DNA of 64,000 nt from JAVDCA01 sp035293985 (GTDB taxonomy: Bacteria; Pseudomonadota; Alphaproteobacteria; Rhizobiales; Xanthobacteraceae). Where the stretch lies: the NCBI GenBank assembly GCA_035293985.1, contig DATGLS010000037.1, forward strand, positions 248,001 through 312,000, in the 5' to 3' direction. Positions 32,349 through 40,577 of the stretch are shown piece after piece. The notes under the pieces were generated by a model, which saw only the letters and a program-made list of their open reading frames with translations, was not told where the DNA came from and did no database searches. Both the position numbers and the translations under genes were made by a program. Every line of letters begins with the position of its first letter. Within the stretch, counting starts at the first letter, position 1.

Positions 32349-33545
32349 CTAGCCAGCCGGCGCGCGTCCCCGGATCCGCCATGGCAGCGCGATCAGCATC
32401 AGATTGCCGAGCGCGATCGGCACGAATGCGGCCGCCGGAATGGCGCTCGCATCCCACAGCGCGCCGCTCACGATCGGCACGATCACGGCACACGAATAGC
32501 TGATCGTGAACATCGCCGCGGTCGTGCGATGGACGTCGTCCGGCGCGCTCAGCAGCGCCGGCATCGCGAGCAGCAGCGTCAGCGTGACGGCGCCCGAGAA
32601 GCCGAGCGCCGCCGCCGCGACGACGATGACGGCACCCGAGCCGAGCACGATGCCGAGCACGCAGGTGAACGACAGCACGCCGCAGGCCGCGTAGGCCCAC
32701 GGGCGGCCGACCAGCCGGCCCGCGCAGGTGAGGAGGATGAGCGATGCGGGAAGCTGGCCGATATTGAGCGCGGACAGCGCCGTGCTGATCAGATCGGACC
32801 GGCCGATGTGCGTGAGATAGTCCGGGATGAATCCGTTCGTGGTGAAATAGGTCGCGTTGTTGGCGCCGAACATGAGGCCGAGGCGCCAGATCAGCCCGCT
32901 CCGCCAGTTCGGCCACCACCGCGGCGACGCGGCCGCGTCGTCATTGTGGGTGCGCGGCGCGAAGGCGAGCAGGGCGAGCGCGATGACGACGCAGGGCACT
33001 GCCCATACCATGAAGGCGAGGCGCCAGCTGCCGCCGACCCACGGCAGCACCAGCGGCATCGTCAGCGCGACCGGGATGATCTCGCCGACCAGGAGCCCGT
33101 TGGCGTAGACCGCGGTGCCGAAGCCGATGCGGTCGGGCAGCCAGTCGCGCACCAGCGGCGGCAGCCCCGGCTGCATCACGGCGACGCCGAGGCCGGTGAG
33201 CACGGTCGCGGCGCAGAGCAGGGCGAAGTCCGGCGCGGTGCCGCGCAGCGCGCAGCCGACCGAGGTCGCGAGCAGCCCGCCGATCACCGCGGTGCGGGCG
33301 CCGAGCCGCGCGATCAGCAGCGACCCCGGGACTGCGGCGAACACGAACAGCACCGTCGGCAGCCCGGTCAGCACGCCGATCTCGGTCTCCGACAGATGGA
33401 GGTCGTCGTGGATCAGGCGGATCAGCGGCGGCACCGCGAGGATCGTCACCCGCAGGCCGACGCCGCCGATCCACAGGAGCGCGATGCTGGTGACGAGATG
33501 GCCGAACGGCTGATCGCGGCGCGCTCCCGCGATGGTCGCATCCAT
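32349..33545 (-). CDS. MFS transporter (CynX/NimT cyanate/nitroimidazole type)
   Basis: A 398-residue major facilitator. Landmarks are GLRVTILAVPPLIRLIHDDL with SETEIGVLTGLP in the first helices, PGSLLIARLGARTAVIGGLL at loop 2-3, and GVAVMQPGLPPLVRDWLPDR, which together are typical of the CynX/NimT cyanate-permease-like group. Around twelve transmembrane helices, standard length. Substrate may be an organic anion; cyanate itself is not implied since no cyanase is nearby. It starts 51 bp upstream-side of the ModA-like gene stop and is probably in the same transcript or follows it. Confidence 0.83.
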   Translation of the reverse strand: MDATIAGARRDQPFGHLVTSIALLWIGGVGLRVTILAVPPLIRLIHDDLHLSETEIGVLTGLPTVLFVFAAVPGSLLIARLGARTAVIGGLLATSVGCALRGTAPDFALLCAATVLTGLGVAVMQPGLPPLVRDWLPDRIGFGTAVYANGLLVGEIIPVALTMPLVLPWVGGSWRLAFMVWAVPCVVIALALLAFAPRTHNDDAAASPRWWPNWRSGLIWRLGLMFGANNATYFTTNGFIPDYLTHIGRSDLISTALSALNIGQLPASLILLTCAGRLVGRPWAYAACGVLSFTCVLGIVLGSGAVIVVAAAALGFSGAVTLTLLLAMPALLSAPDDVHRTTAAMFTISYSCAVIVPIVSGALWDASAIPAAAFVPIALGNLMLIALPWRIRGRAPAG

Positions 33546-33596
33546 GAATGGTTCCCGGCGAAAGGCGACCGGTCGGCCGCCAGACTGGCAGCCTGC

Positions 33597-34301
33597 TTAT
33601 CCGACCCGTCCGACCGGCTCCAGCCCCTGCCGGCGCATGGCCCCCATGGCCTCGGGCGAGGCGAGCGCCGCAATCAACAGACCGGCCGCCGCCGGCCGCG
33701 CCGTACGGGCGAAGACCCCTGCCGAGAACACGGTGATCTTCTGCAGCTCGTCGGGCAAGGCACCGAGGATGTCGATGCCGTCGACGAGCTTGAGCTCACT
33801 CACCTGCTGCACCGCCATCTCGACGTCGCCCTTGGCGGGGAGCTCGCCGACGACGCCGTCGAACACACGCGCCTTGCGCATCACCTCGGCCGCGATGCCG
33901 AGTTGCTCGATCAGCTTGGCGAAATGCAGGCCACTGGCGCCGCTGCGCGAGAATGCGATCGAGCGCGCCGCGAGGATCGTCTCCTTGAAGGCGTCGACCG
34001 TGCGGATGTTCGGGCGAGCGGCGCCAGCGCGCACCGCGATGCCGATCGCCGAGCGCGCCAGGTCGCGCCGCGAGCCGTCGATGACGACGCCGCGCCGCGT
34101 GAGGTCCTCGATCGCCGCGTCGGTGAGGATCGCGACGTCGGCGGCCTCGCCCGCCGCGATGCGCGGCATCAGGATGTTGCTCGCCCCGTACGACGCCGTG
34201 AAGTCGAGCCCGCGCCGCGTCAGAACCGGCGTGATCTCGGTCATTACGCCGCGCAGGCCGAGGGTCGAGAGGACGCGAAGCGTGAAGCGCGAATCCGCCA
34301 C
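33597..34301 (-). CDS. ModA-like substrate-binding protein without signal peptide
   Basis: A 234-residue periplasmic-binding-protein fold similar to molybdate-type ModA. Landmarks: LRVLSTLGLRGVMTEITPVL at the start, a GASNILMPRIAAGEAADVAILTD segment, FSRSGASGLHFAKLIEQLGI and a VQQVSELKLVDGIDILGALP block. No signal peptide is visible, so it should remain in the cytoplasm unless the start is wrong. No ModB or ModC partner is nearby. Many such solo proteins are found in Bradyrhizobium and Bordetella-like genomes. It sits between a Bug receptor and an MFS gene on the same strand, suggesting a catabolic transport locus. Ligand unknown. Confidence 0.75.
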   Translation of the reverse strand: MADSRFTLRVLSTLGLRGVMTEITPVLTRRGLDFTASYGASNILMPRIAAGEAADVAILTDAAIEDLTRRGVVIDGSRRDLARSAIGIAVRAGAARPNIRTVDAFKETILAARSIAFSRSGASGLHFAKLIEQLGIAAEVMRKARVFDGVVGELPAKGDVEMAVQQVSELKLVDGIDILGALPDELQKITVFSAGVFARTARPAAAGLLIAALASPEAMGAMRRQGLEPVGRVG

Positions 34302-34362
34302 GTCAGCGATCCTCCGTCGCGGGCGCCGGCACGTTCAATCGACCTTGCTCGATCGACATTGA

Positions 34363-35340
34363 TCAATCGACATGCGCGCCCGACTTGCGGATCACGTCAC
34401 TCCATTTCTTCGTTTCGCCCTGCATGAAGGCGGCGAAATCGGCGCCGAATGCGGTTCCCGGCTCGGAGCCGAGATCGCGCATGCGCTTGATGACGTCGGG
34501 CGATGCCAGCACCTGCTTGACGGCTGCGATCAGCCGCGCCTTGTCGGCTTCGGGCATCTTCGCGGGCGCGACGACGCCGTACCAGGACGTGACGCTGTAG
34601 CCCGGCAGGCCCTGCTCGGCGACCGTCGGCAGGTCCTTGAGGGCCGGCGGTCGCGTCTCGCCCGCATTGGCGATGCCGCGCACCTTGCCGGCCTCGATCT
34701 GCGGCAGGCTGGTCGGCAGCAGGTCGCAGAAGATTTGGATGTGGCCGCCGATCAGGTCGTTCATCGCCGGGCCGGTGCCGCGGAACGGCACATGGGTGAT
34801 GTCGATCCCGGCCATGCTCTTGAGCAGCTCGCCGGCGAGGTGCGGCGTGGTGCCGATGCCGGCCGAGCCGAACGTGAGGGTGCCGGGCTTGGCCTTGGCG
34901 AGCGCGATCAGCTCCTGCACGTTCTTGGCCGGCACGTCGTTCGCGACCATCATCACCAGCGGCGTGACGCCGAACAGCGCGATCGGGGCAAAGTCCTTGA
35001 CCGGATCGTAGCCCAGCGCGGTCCGATAGAGCGTCTGGTTGATCACCAGCGGGCCGGGCGCGGTGAAGAACAGCGTGTAGCCGTCGGGCTCGGACTTCGC
35101 GACCCACTCGGCGCCGGTGTTGCCGCCGGCGCCCGCGCGATTCTCGACGATGAATGAGCCGTGCATGACCTCGCTGAGCTTCGCCGCGAGCAGCCGCGCC
35201 ATCACGTCGACCGAGCCGCCGGGCGGATAGGGATCGACGATGCGCACCACCCGGTCCGGATACTCGGCCGCGCCCGGCGCGGTCGTGGCGACGAGCGCCG
35301 CCACCGTGAACAGAAAAATACGAACGATCTGAGCCGACAT
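34363..35340 (-). CDS. Tripartite tricarboxylate transporter receptor (Bug family)
   Basis: A 325-residue extracytoplasmic solute receptor of the Bug (TctC) family. A signal peptide is seen (MSAQIVRIFLFTVAALVATT, cleavage near AAE). The mature protein opens YPDRVVRIVDPYPPGGSVDV, then IVENRAGAGGNTG and SEPDGYTL, the family ligand-binding segments, and has HVPFRGTGPAMNDLIGGHIQ. Such receptors bind carboxylates and work with TctA/TctB membrane proteins, none of which is in the window. ATG at 35340 with AGGGGAAA upstream; an earlier in-frame start at 35367 would spoil the signal peptide. Confidence 0.9.
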   Translation of the reverse strand: MSAQIVRIFLFTVAALVATTAPGAAEYPDRVVRIVDPYPPGGSVDVMARLLAAKLSEVMHGSFIVENRAGAGGNTGAEWVAKSEPDGYTLFFTAPGPLVINQTLYRTALGYDPVKDFAPIALFGVTPLVMMVANDVPAKNVQELIALAKAKPGTLTFGSAGIGTTPHLAGELLKSMAGIDITHVPFRGTGPAMNDLIGGHIQIFCDLLPTSLPQIEAGKVRGIANAGETRPPALKDLPTVAEQGLPGYSVTSWYGVVAPAKMPEADKARLIAAVKQVLASPDVIKRMRDLGSEPGTAFGADFAAFMQGETKKWSDVIRKSGAHVD

Positions 35341-35403
35341 TGACGATTTCCCCTGGGATTTCCCCACGCCGACGAACGCCGCAACGTAGGCCGTTTGTGC
35401 TTA

Positions 35404-35422
35404 GGCGCCATCACCTGGCGCC
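35404..35422 (-). terminator. Hairpin downstream of the DsrE-like gene
   Basis: Seven-bp stem GGCGCCA / TGGCGCC with a five-base loop, about 35 bp past the DsrE-like stop on the minus strand. No T tract follows, so intrinsic termination is doubtful. Confidence 0.3.
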
Positions 35423-35456
35423 GTTGCGGCACGCGCGACCGGACGCCGCAGCCTTC

Positions 35457-35921
35457 TCATGGCCGCACGTAGCTCCAGCCCTGCTCCTCGAGCTCCATGA
35501 TCCGCACCACTCCCGCGGGCACGAGGTGCGCCTGCGGGATGATCGTGATCGGATGGCCCTCGCGCTTCTCCATGGCCTGCTTGGTGTTGTTGCAGGCCGA
35601 CAAGGTGAGGTTTGACGGGAAGCTCACGTCCTTGAGCTGCTTGATGCGGTCTTTCACCGGCGAGGTATCCTCGCGCAGCATGTTGAGGCCCGGCCCATAG
35701 GCGACGATCTCGACATCCGCGTCCTCATTCTTCTCGCGATAATATTCGATCACGTTCCGGGCGTTGTTGAGGGCGAGATCCATGACGGCCTTGTCGTTCT
35801 GGTCGACCTGGATGACGATGCGGTGCTTGGCGCCCGCGGCGCTCGCACCGGCAACAGCGAAAAGCACCATCGCGACGGCGATCGCGAGCGAACGGATCTT
35901 GCAACGCATGGCAGCGGTCAC
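35457..35921 (-). CDS. Exported DsrE-family protein
   Basis: A 154-residue protein with an N-terminal signal peptide (hydrophobic residues about 12-27, LAIAVAMVLFAVAGASA) and a DsrE/DsrF-like domain: HRIVIQVDQNDKAVMDLALN, ARNVIEYYREKN, DVEIVAYGPGLNML and SACNNTKQAME with a conserved Cys. DsrE proteins handle sulfur through Cys persulfides; exported versions are common and uncharacterised. GTG at 35921 is preceded by AGAGGAAGG; ATG at 35909 is the alternative. It lies between the Bug receptor and the CoA transferase on the same strand but with gaps above 100 bp. Confidence 0.8.
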   Translation of the reverse strand: MTAAMRCKIRSLAIAVAMVLFAVAGASAAGAKHRIVIQVDQNDKAVMDLALNNARNVIEYYREKNEDADVEIVAYGPGLNMLREDTSPVKDRIKQLKDVSFPSNLTLSACNNTKQAMEKREGHPITIIPQAHLVPAGVVRIMELEEQGWSYVRP

Positions 35922-36031
35922 GGCCTTCCTCTCATGCTGTTCTCATTGGCGCGGAATTGACCGGATGGTCAAGACGCAATGCTAGCCGACCGCCGAACGC
36001 GGCGCCATCCGCATCAGTCGGGGTCGCGCTT

Positions 36032-37201
36032 TCACGCCTCGCCGATCTCGCGCAGCACCTCGGCGGTATGCTCGCCGAGCTTCGGCGCCGGGCGCGGCGC
36101 CGCCATAGGTGAGCCGTCGATCATGATCGGCGTGCGGATGCCCGGGATGCTGCCGGCCTTCGCGTCGGCGCTCGGCAATTCGAGCTTCATGCCGCGGTGG
36201 CGCACATGCGGGTCGTCGAACACCTGGTCGAGATTGTTGATCGGGCCGGCCGGCACGCCGACCGCCTCGAGCTTCTCGAGCAGGTCGCCGCTCGTGCGCT
36301 TCTGCGTCAGCGCGGTGAGCTTGCCGACGATCTCAGGGCGCGCGGCGAGCCGTGCCTTGTTGTCGATATAGACCGGGTCCTTGGCGAGCTCGGGCGCTCC
36401 CAGCACGGCGCACAGCTTCTGATACTGGCTGTCGTTGCCCGTCGCGATGATGATGTAGCCGTCGGCGACCGGAAAAACCTGGTAGGGGACGATGTTCGGA
36501 TGCGCATTGCCGATCCGGCCCGGCACCTTGCCGGAGGCGAGAAAGTTGAGCCCCTGGTTGGCGAGCACGCCGACGGTCGAATCGACCAGCGCGGTGTCGA
36601 CATAGGAGCCGCGCCCGGTGCGCTCGCGCTGCGCCAGCGCGGCCAGAATGCCGATCACCGAATAGACGCCGGTGAAGATGTCCGATACCGGCACGCCGGC
36701 GCGCGTCGGCTCGCCGTCCGCCATGCCGGTGAGACTCATGAAGCCGCCCATGCCCTGTGCCATCAGGTCGTAGCCGGCGCGCGACGCATAGGGGCCGTCC
36801 TGGCCGAATCCGGTGACCGAGCAGTAGACCAGTCGCGGGCAATCGGGGGCGAGGCTCTTGTAGTCGAGCCCGAACTTGGCGAGCCCGCCGACCTTGAAGT
36901 TTTCGATCAGCACGTCCGAGCGCGCCGCGAGCTTCTTGACGATTCGCTTGCCGTCGGCGGTCTCGAAATCCGCCTCGACCGAGCGCTTTCCGCGGTTGGT
37001 GGCGTGGAAATAGGCGGCGCCGAGATGCCCATCGTGGCCTTCGATGAACGGCGGGCCCCAGCCGCGCGTGTCGTCGCCGGTTCGGCTGCGCTCGACCTTG
37101 ACGACATCGGCGCCGAGGTCGGCGAGAATCTGCCCGGCCCATGGGCCCGCCAGTATGCGGGCGAGCTCCAGAACGCGTAGACCGGACAACGGGCCAGCCA
37201 T
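36032..37201 (-). CDS. CaiB/BaiF (family III) CoA transferase
   Basis: A 389-residue family III CoA transferase. Landmarks: LSGLRVLELARILAGPWAGQ, LADLGADVVKVER, NRGKRSVEADF, SVTGFGQDGPYASRAGYDLMAQGMGG with the catalytic Asp in YDLMAQ, and GVPVSDIFTGVYSV. These enzymes move CoA between organic acids such as carnitine, succinate, formate/oxalate or itaconate. ATG at 37201 with AAAGGA nine bases upstream. It is divergent from malonyl-CoA decarboxylase, with a dyad operator candidate 13-31 bp before its start, which suggests that a dicarboxylate or malonate-type substrate controls it. Substrate unproven. Confidence 0.9.
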   Translation of the reverse strand: MAGPLSGLRVLELARILAGPWAGQILADLGADVVKVERSRTGDDTRGWGPPFIEGHDGHLGAAYFHATNRGKRSVEADFETADGKRIVKKLAARSDVLIENFKVGGLAKFGLDYKSLAPDCPRLVYCSVTGFGQDGPYASRAGYDLMAQGMGGFMSLTGMADGEPTRAGVPVSDIFTGVYSVIGILAALAQRERTGRGSYVDTALVDSTVGVLANQGLNFLASGKVPGRIGNAHPNIVPYQVFPVADGYIIIATGNDSQYQKLCAVLGAPELAKDPVYIDNKARLAARPEIVGKLTALTQKRTSGDLLEKLEAVGVPAGPINNLDQVFDDPHVRHRGMKLELPSADAKAGSIPGIRTPIMIDGSPMAAPRPAPKLGEHTAEVLREIGEA

Positions 37202-37213
37202 GGATAGGTTCCT

Positions 37214-37232
37214 TTGGCGTTATCAACGTCAA
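37214..37232. promoter_or_regulatory. Dyad operator candidate between CoA transferase and malonyl-CoA decarboxylase genes
   Basis: TTGGCGTT-ATC-AACGTCAA, eight-base arms with one mismatch around a three-base centre. It abuts the ribosome-binding site of the CoA transferase gene. Its size and symmetry suit a GntR- or TetR-type dimer. No regulator gene is adjacent. Confidence 0.4.
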
Positions 37233-37420
37233 GAATGGGTGATATCCAAGCCACTCTGTGGCGCCTGGACGCGAATTTGTCTATACCTGACGCATCCGGG
37301 TGTAAGCGCGTTCTCAGGGCATTTTCCGGCAAGCATCGCAACGGGCTCGTCGTTGAAATTGCGGCCTGAGACATCAGATCAGCGGTCGGGCCATCCGTTC
37401 GAGCGGAAAGATCAACGCGA

Positions 37421-38785
37421 ATGAACACCTCATTCTTCGGTGAGCTGCTGCAGAGCATCTCGGAACGCGGCCGCGCGTTGGTCGACCGCACCCGCGGCCG
37501 GCGCGGGCCGCCGTCCGAGCGATCCGAGAGCCTCATCGACCTGTGCGAGGACCTCGTCTCGGTGCGCGGCGAGGCCTCCGGCACCGCGCTCGCGCGCGAC
37601 ATCCTGCTGCGCTTTGCCGAGCTCACCACCGGCCCGCGCATCGCTTTCTTCGAGGCGCTGGCGCATCGTTTCGGGCCGGACGAGAAGCGCATCGCGGTGG
37701 CGGTCGAGGCCTGGCAGCGGACGCCCAACGATGCCAACGCCGCCGAGCTGCACAGCGCCGCCGAGCCGCGCCGCCAGGAGCTGTTTCGCCGCCTCAACAT
37801 GGCGCCGGGCGGCACCCGGGCACTGGTGGCGATGCGCGAGAAGCTGATGAACGCGCTCGACCATCGCGAGGATCTCGCCGCCGTCGATGCCGATTTCGTC
37901 CATCTGTTCTCGTCCTGGTTCAACCGCGGCTTTCTGGTGCTGCGCCGCATCGACTGGTCGACGCCGGCGAGCATCCTGGAGAAGATCATCCAGTACGAGG
38001 CGGTGCACGAGATCCACGACTGGCGCGATCTGCGCGCACGCATCGATCCGCCCGACCGGCGCTGCTACGCCTTCTTCCATCCGGCGCTCAACGACGATCC
38101 GCTGATCTTCGTCGAGGTGGCGCTCACCCGCGAGATCGCCGACGCGATCCCGCCGATCCTCGCACCGAAGCGCGAGGTGATCGCGAGCGAGCGCGCCTCG
38201 ACGGCGGTGTTCTACTCGATCTCCAACTGCCAGCGCGGGCTCACCGGGGTGTCGTTCGGCAGCTTCCTGATCAAGCAGGTGGCGGCGGAGATCTCCAAGG
38301 AGCTGCCCAAGCTCACGACCTTCGTGACGCTCTCGCCGGTGCCCGGCCTCGCCAAATGGGTCAAGCGCGAGCTCGAGCGCGACACCTCGAGCGCGATCGA
38401 CGAGGGCGACCGCGAGGCGCTCGCCGCGCTCGACGGCGGCCTGTGGGTCAAGGACGAGGCGGCGGCCGAGCGCCTGCGCGAGCCGCTGATGCGCGCGGCC
38501 GCCACCTATTTCATGACCGCGCGCACGCGCACCCGCGCGCCGGTCGACCCGGTCGCCCGCTTCCACCTCGGCAACGGCGCGAGGCTCGAGCGCATCGACT
38601 GGCTCGGCGACCCCTCGCCCAAGGGCATCGCGCAGTCGTTCGGCATCATGGTCAACTACCTCTACGACCTCGACGACATCGAGAAGAACCACGAGGCCTA
38701 TGCGGAGAACCGCACCATCGTGGCGTCGAACGCCGTGAAGAAGCTGGCGCGCCCGGTGCGCGACCTGGTGCCGGCGGCGGAGTGA
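37421..38785 (+). CDS. matA: Malonyl-CoA decarboxylase
   Basis: A 454-residue malonyl-CoA decarboxylase (MatA/MCD), converting malonyl-CoA to acetyl-CoA and CO2. An all-helical N-terminal domain (residues 1-150) is followed by the GNAT-like catalytic domain: RCYAFFHPALNDDPLIFVEV, FYSISNCQRGLTGVSFGSFL (catalytic Ser region), TFVTLSPVPGLAKW, FHLGNGARLERIDWLGD (catalytic His) and the C-terminal SFGIMVNYLYDLDDIEKNH. Length agrees with bacterial MCD. ATG at 37421 with GGAAAG upstream. MatB synthetase and MatC transporter are not next to it. It is divergent from the CaiB-type transferase, which might supply malonyl-CoA or a related thioester. Confidence 0.93.
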   Translation: MNTSFFGELLQSISERGRALVDRTRGRRGPPSERSESLIDLCEDLVSVRGEASGTALARDILLRFAELTTGPRIAFFEALAHRFGPDEKRIAVAVEAWQRTPNDANAAELHSAAEPRRQELFRRLNMAPGGTRALVAMREKLMNALDHREDLAAVDADFVHLFSSWFNRGFLVLRRIDWSTPASILEKIIQYEAVHEIHDWRDLRARIDPPDRRCYAFFHPALNDDPLIFVEVALTREIADAIPPILAPKREVIASERASTAVFYSISNCQRGLTGVSFGSFLIKQVAAEISKELPKLTTFVTLSPVPGLAKWVKRELERDTSSAIDEGDREALAALDGGLWVKDEAAAERLREPLMRAAATYFMTARTRTRAPVDPVARFHLGNGARLERIDWLGDPSPKGIAQSFGIMVNYLYDLDDIEKNHEAYAENRTIVASNAVKKLARPVRDLVPAAE

Positions 38786-38868
38786 GGCCGGCGTAGGCGA
38801 GCAGGCGCGGCGACCGCAATGCTGCCTGTGCCCTTGCGGCGCCGTCGCCAACGCGATCCCATCGCGGC

Positions 38869-39744
38869 ATGATCGAGTCGTCGGCCAAGGTGCTGGTCGG
38901 CACCGTGCTTTACGTCGCGGTGCTGTGGGCGGCGCGGCGCAATCCGCGCGCCGCCGGAATGATGCTCACCTTTCCGACGCTCAATGGGATCACCATGCTG
39001 GTGACCCAGCCGTCGGAGCTCTCGCCGATCGTCGGCACCATGCTGCTGATCCCCTTTCTCAACGGATTGTTCTGCGCGCTCTATCTGTCGGGCTTCGACC
39101 GCGCGGTCCGCGCCGGCTTTTCGCCGCGGGCGGCCTCCGGCCTGTTGATCGCCTGCGTCGCCGTCGTCTGGCTGACGACCGGGTGGGTGATATCGCAAAA
39201 CCGCTGGAACGTGCCGGCCGATGACCGGAATGCCTATGCGCTCGTCCTCATGCTGGGCGGTTTACTGCTGACGTGGCTGTTGCCCGTGCGGCGCGCCAAG
39301 GCATCGCAGGATGCTCCGCCCGTACGATTAGGACATCTGCTCGATCGCAATCGCATCCGCATCGGATTGTTCGCCATCGCGCTCGCCGCCGTGCTTATCG
39401 TCGACAAGATCGCCCATTCGCCCGCGGTGGTGGGCCTGCTGTCGGCGCTGCCGCTGATCGCCTTTTTCAGCCTGCATACGCTGGCGAGCGACCCGGAGCA
39501 GGCGCCGTCGGCGCGTCGCGAGGAGCTCGCCACCATGGCCAACGGCGTCTGGTTCGGGCCCGCCGTCGCGGTGGTCTTCATCGTCTGCTTCTGGCGCTGG
39601 CTGGCGTTGCTGGCGACCAGGGTCGAGGGCGCGGGCTACCTCGCGGTCGGCGTGCCGTCGCTGCTGATCGGCTGGAGCCTCTGCCTCGCGGCGATCTGGC
39701 TGTGCGAGCGGCTGCTGCGCCGCGCGGCGTCGCCGGCCGCGTGA
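38869..39744 (+). CDS. Polytopic membrane protein of unknown function
   Basis: A 291-residue protein with about eight transmembrane helices, for example VLVGTVLYVAVLWAA, IVGTMLLIPFLNGLFCALYL, ALVLMLGGLLLTWLLP, IGLFAIALAAVLIVDKIA and YLAVGVPSLLIGWSLCLAAI. A conserved-looking MMLTFPTLNGITML segment lies in the first loop. A charged loop at residues 142-160 divides the two halves. I do not recognise a named family. It starts 83 bp after malonyl-CoA decarboxylase on the same strand, so it could be co-transcribed. It ends three bases before the stop of the convergent SDR gene. Confidence 0.7.
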   Translation: MIESSAKVLVGTVLYVAVLWAARRNPRAAGMMLTFPTLNGITMLVTQPSELSPIVGTMLLIPFLNGLFCALYLSGFDRAVRAGFSPRAASGLLIACVAVVWLTTGWVISQNRWNVPADDRNAYALVLMLGGLLLTWLLPVRRAKASQDAPPVRLGHLLDRNRIRIGLFAIALAAVLIVDKIAHSPAVVGLLSALPLIAFFSLHTLASDPEQAPSARREELATMANGVWFGPAVAVVFIVCFWRWLALLATRVEGAGYLAVGVPSLLIGWSLCLAAIWLCERLLRRAASPAA

Positions 39745-39747
39745 GCG

Positions 39748-40449
39748 TCACACCTTGCCGTACACCGGCACGATCCCGCCGCGGGTGACCTTGTTGTCGG
39801 GCGAGGCGAGAAACACGATGGTGCGCGCGACCTCGTCGAGCTTCGGCCAGGCATCGTGGCCGGCCTTGGGCATGTCCTTGCGGTTCTGCGGCGTGTCGAG
39901 GATCGAGGGCGCGATCGCGTTCACCAGGATGTTCTTGCCGGCGACCTCCTCGGCGAGCGCCATCGTGAGGGTCACGACCGCGGCCTTGCTCGCCGCATAC
40001 GCCGTCATGTTGGCGCCGGCCCGGCCTTCCAGCGCTGGGCGCGCCGCCACATTGACGATGCGTCCGCCGTCCGGCGACTGCGCCATCGCGGCGACTGCCG
40101 CGCGGCAGCACAGGAAAGAGCTTACGAAATTCATGTCGATCTGCCGCCGCAGGATTGCGACCGTCGTGTCGCCGATCGGCGCATACGCGAAGCCGCCGGC
40201 GATGTGGATCGACGCCCATAGCTTCGGCACGCCACCATAGACCCGCGCGACCACCGCCTCGTCGGCGAGGTCGCCGGCGTTGATCAAGCTCACGCGCTTG
40301 TGCTCGCGGTGCAGGAAACGTGTTGCCTCGGCCTCGACGAAGTAAGGGATATGACAGGTCGCGCCCGCCTCGAGCAGCGCGCCGACCACCGCGCTGCCGA
40401 GCGCGCCCGTGCCGCCGGTGACTACGACGTGACGACCCTGATACAGCAT
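39748..40449 (-). CDS. SDR family oxidoreductase
   Basis: A 233-residue SDR. The cofactor motif is TGGTGALG (residues 11-18). The usual NNAG is replaced by HIAGG, and the active site is YAASK in NMTAYAASKAAVVTLT, with an upstream NVAARPA in place of the typical Ser-containing strand. The end is GGIVPVYGKV. It resembles dihydropteridine-reductase-like or small FabG-like members with shortened C-termini. No partner on the same strand; convergent with the membrane protein at 38869-39744 and divergent from glpD (128 bp apart). Substrate unknown. Confidence 0.82.
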   Translation of the reverse strand: MLYQGRHVVVTGGTGALGSAVVGALLEAGATCHIPYFVEAEATRFLHREHKRVSLINAGDLADEAVVARVYGGVPKLWASIHIAGGFAYAPIGDTTVAILRRQIDMNFVSSFLCCRAAVAAMAQSPDGGRIVNVAARPALEGRAGANMTAYAASKAAVVTLTMALAEEVAGKNILVNAIAPSILDTPQNRKDMPKAGHDAWPKLDEVARTIVFLASPDNKVTRGGIVPVYGKV

Positions 40450-40577
40450 GCCAAGCCTCCCACGGGTTGCGCTCCATCCAGATTGATCCCGGGCGGCATG
40501 AATGCAAGACCGATTTCAGCTTGAGCGCGCTGCGCCCGCGCTCCATTCTGCCCAGGACTGAGAATCACAGGACCCGC

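Noticed and set aside
32349..33545. Dedicated cyanate transporter
   Set aside because: The similarity is only to the broad CynX/NimT group, and no cyanase or carbonic anhydrase gene accompanies it.
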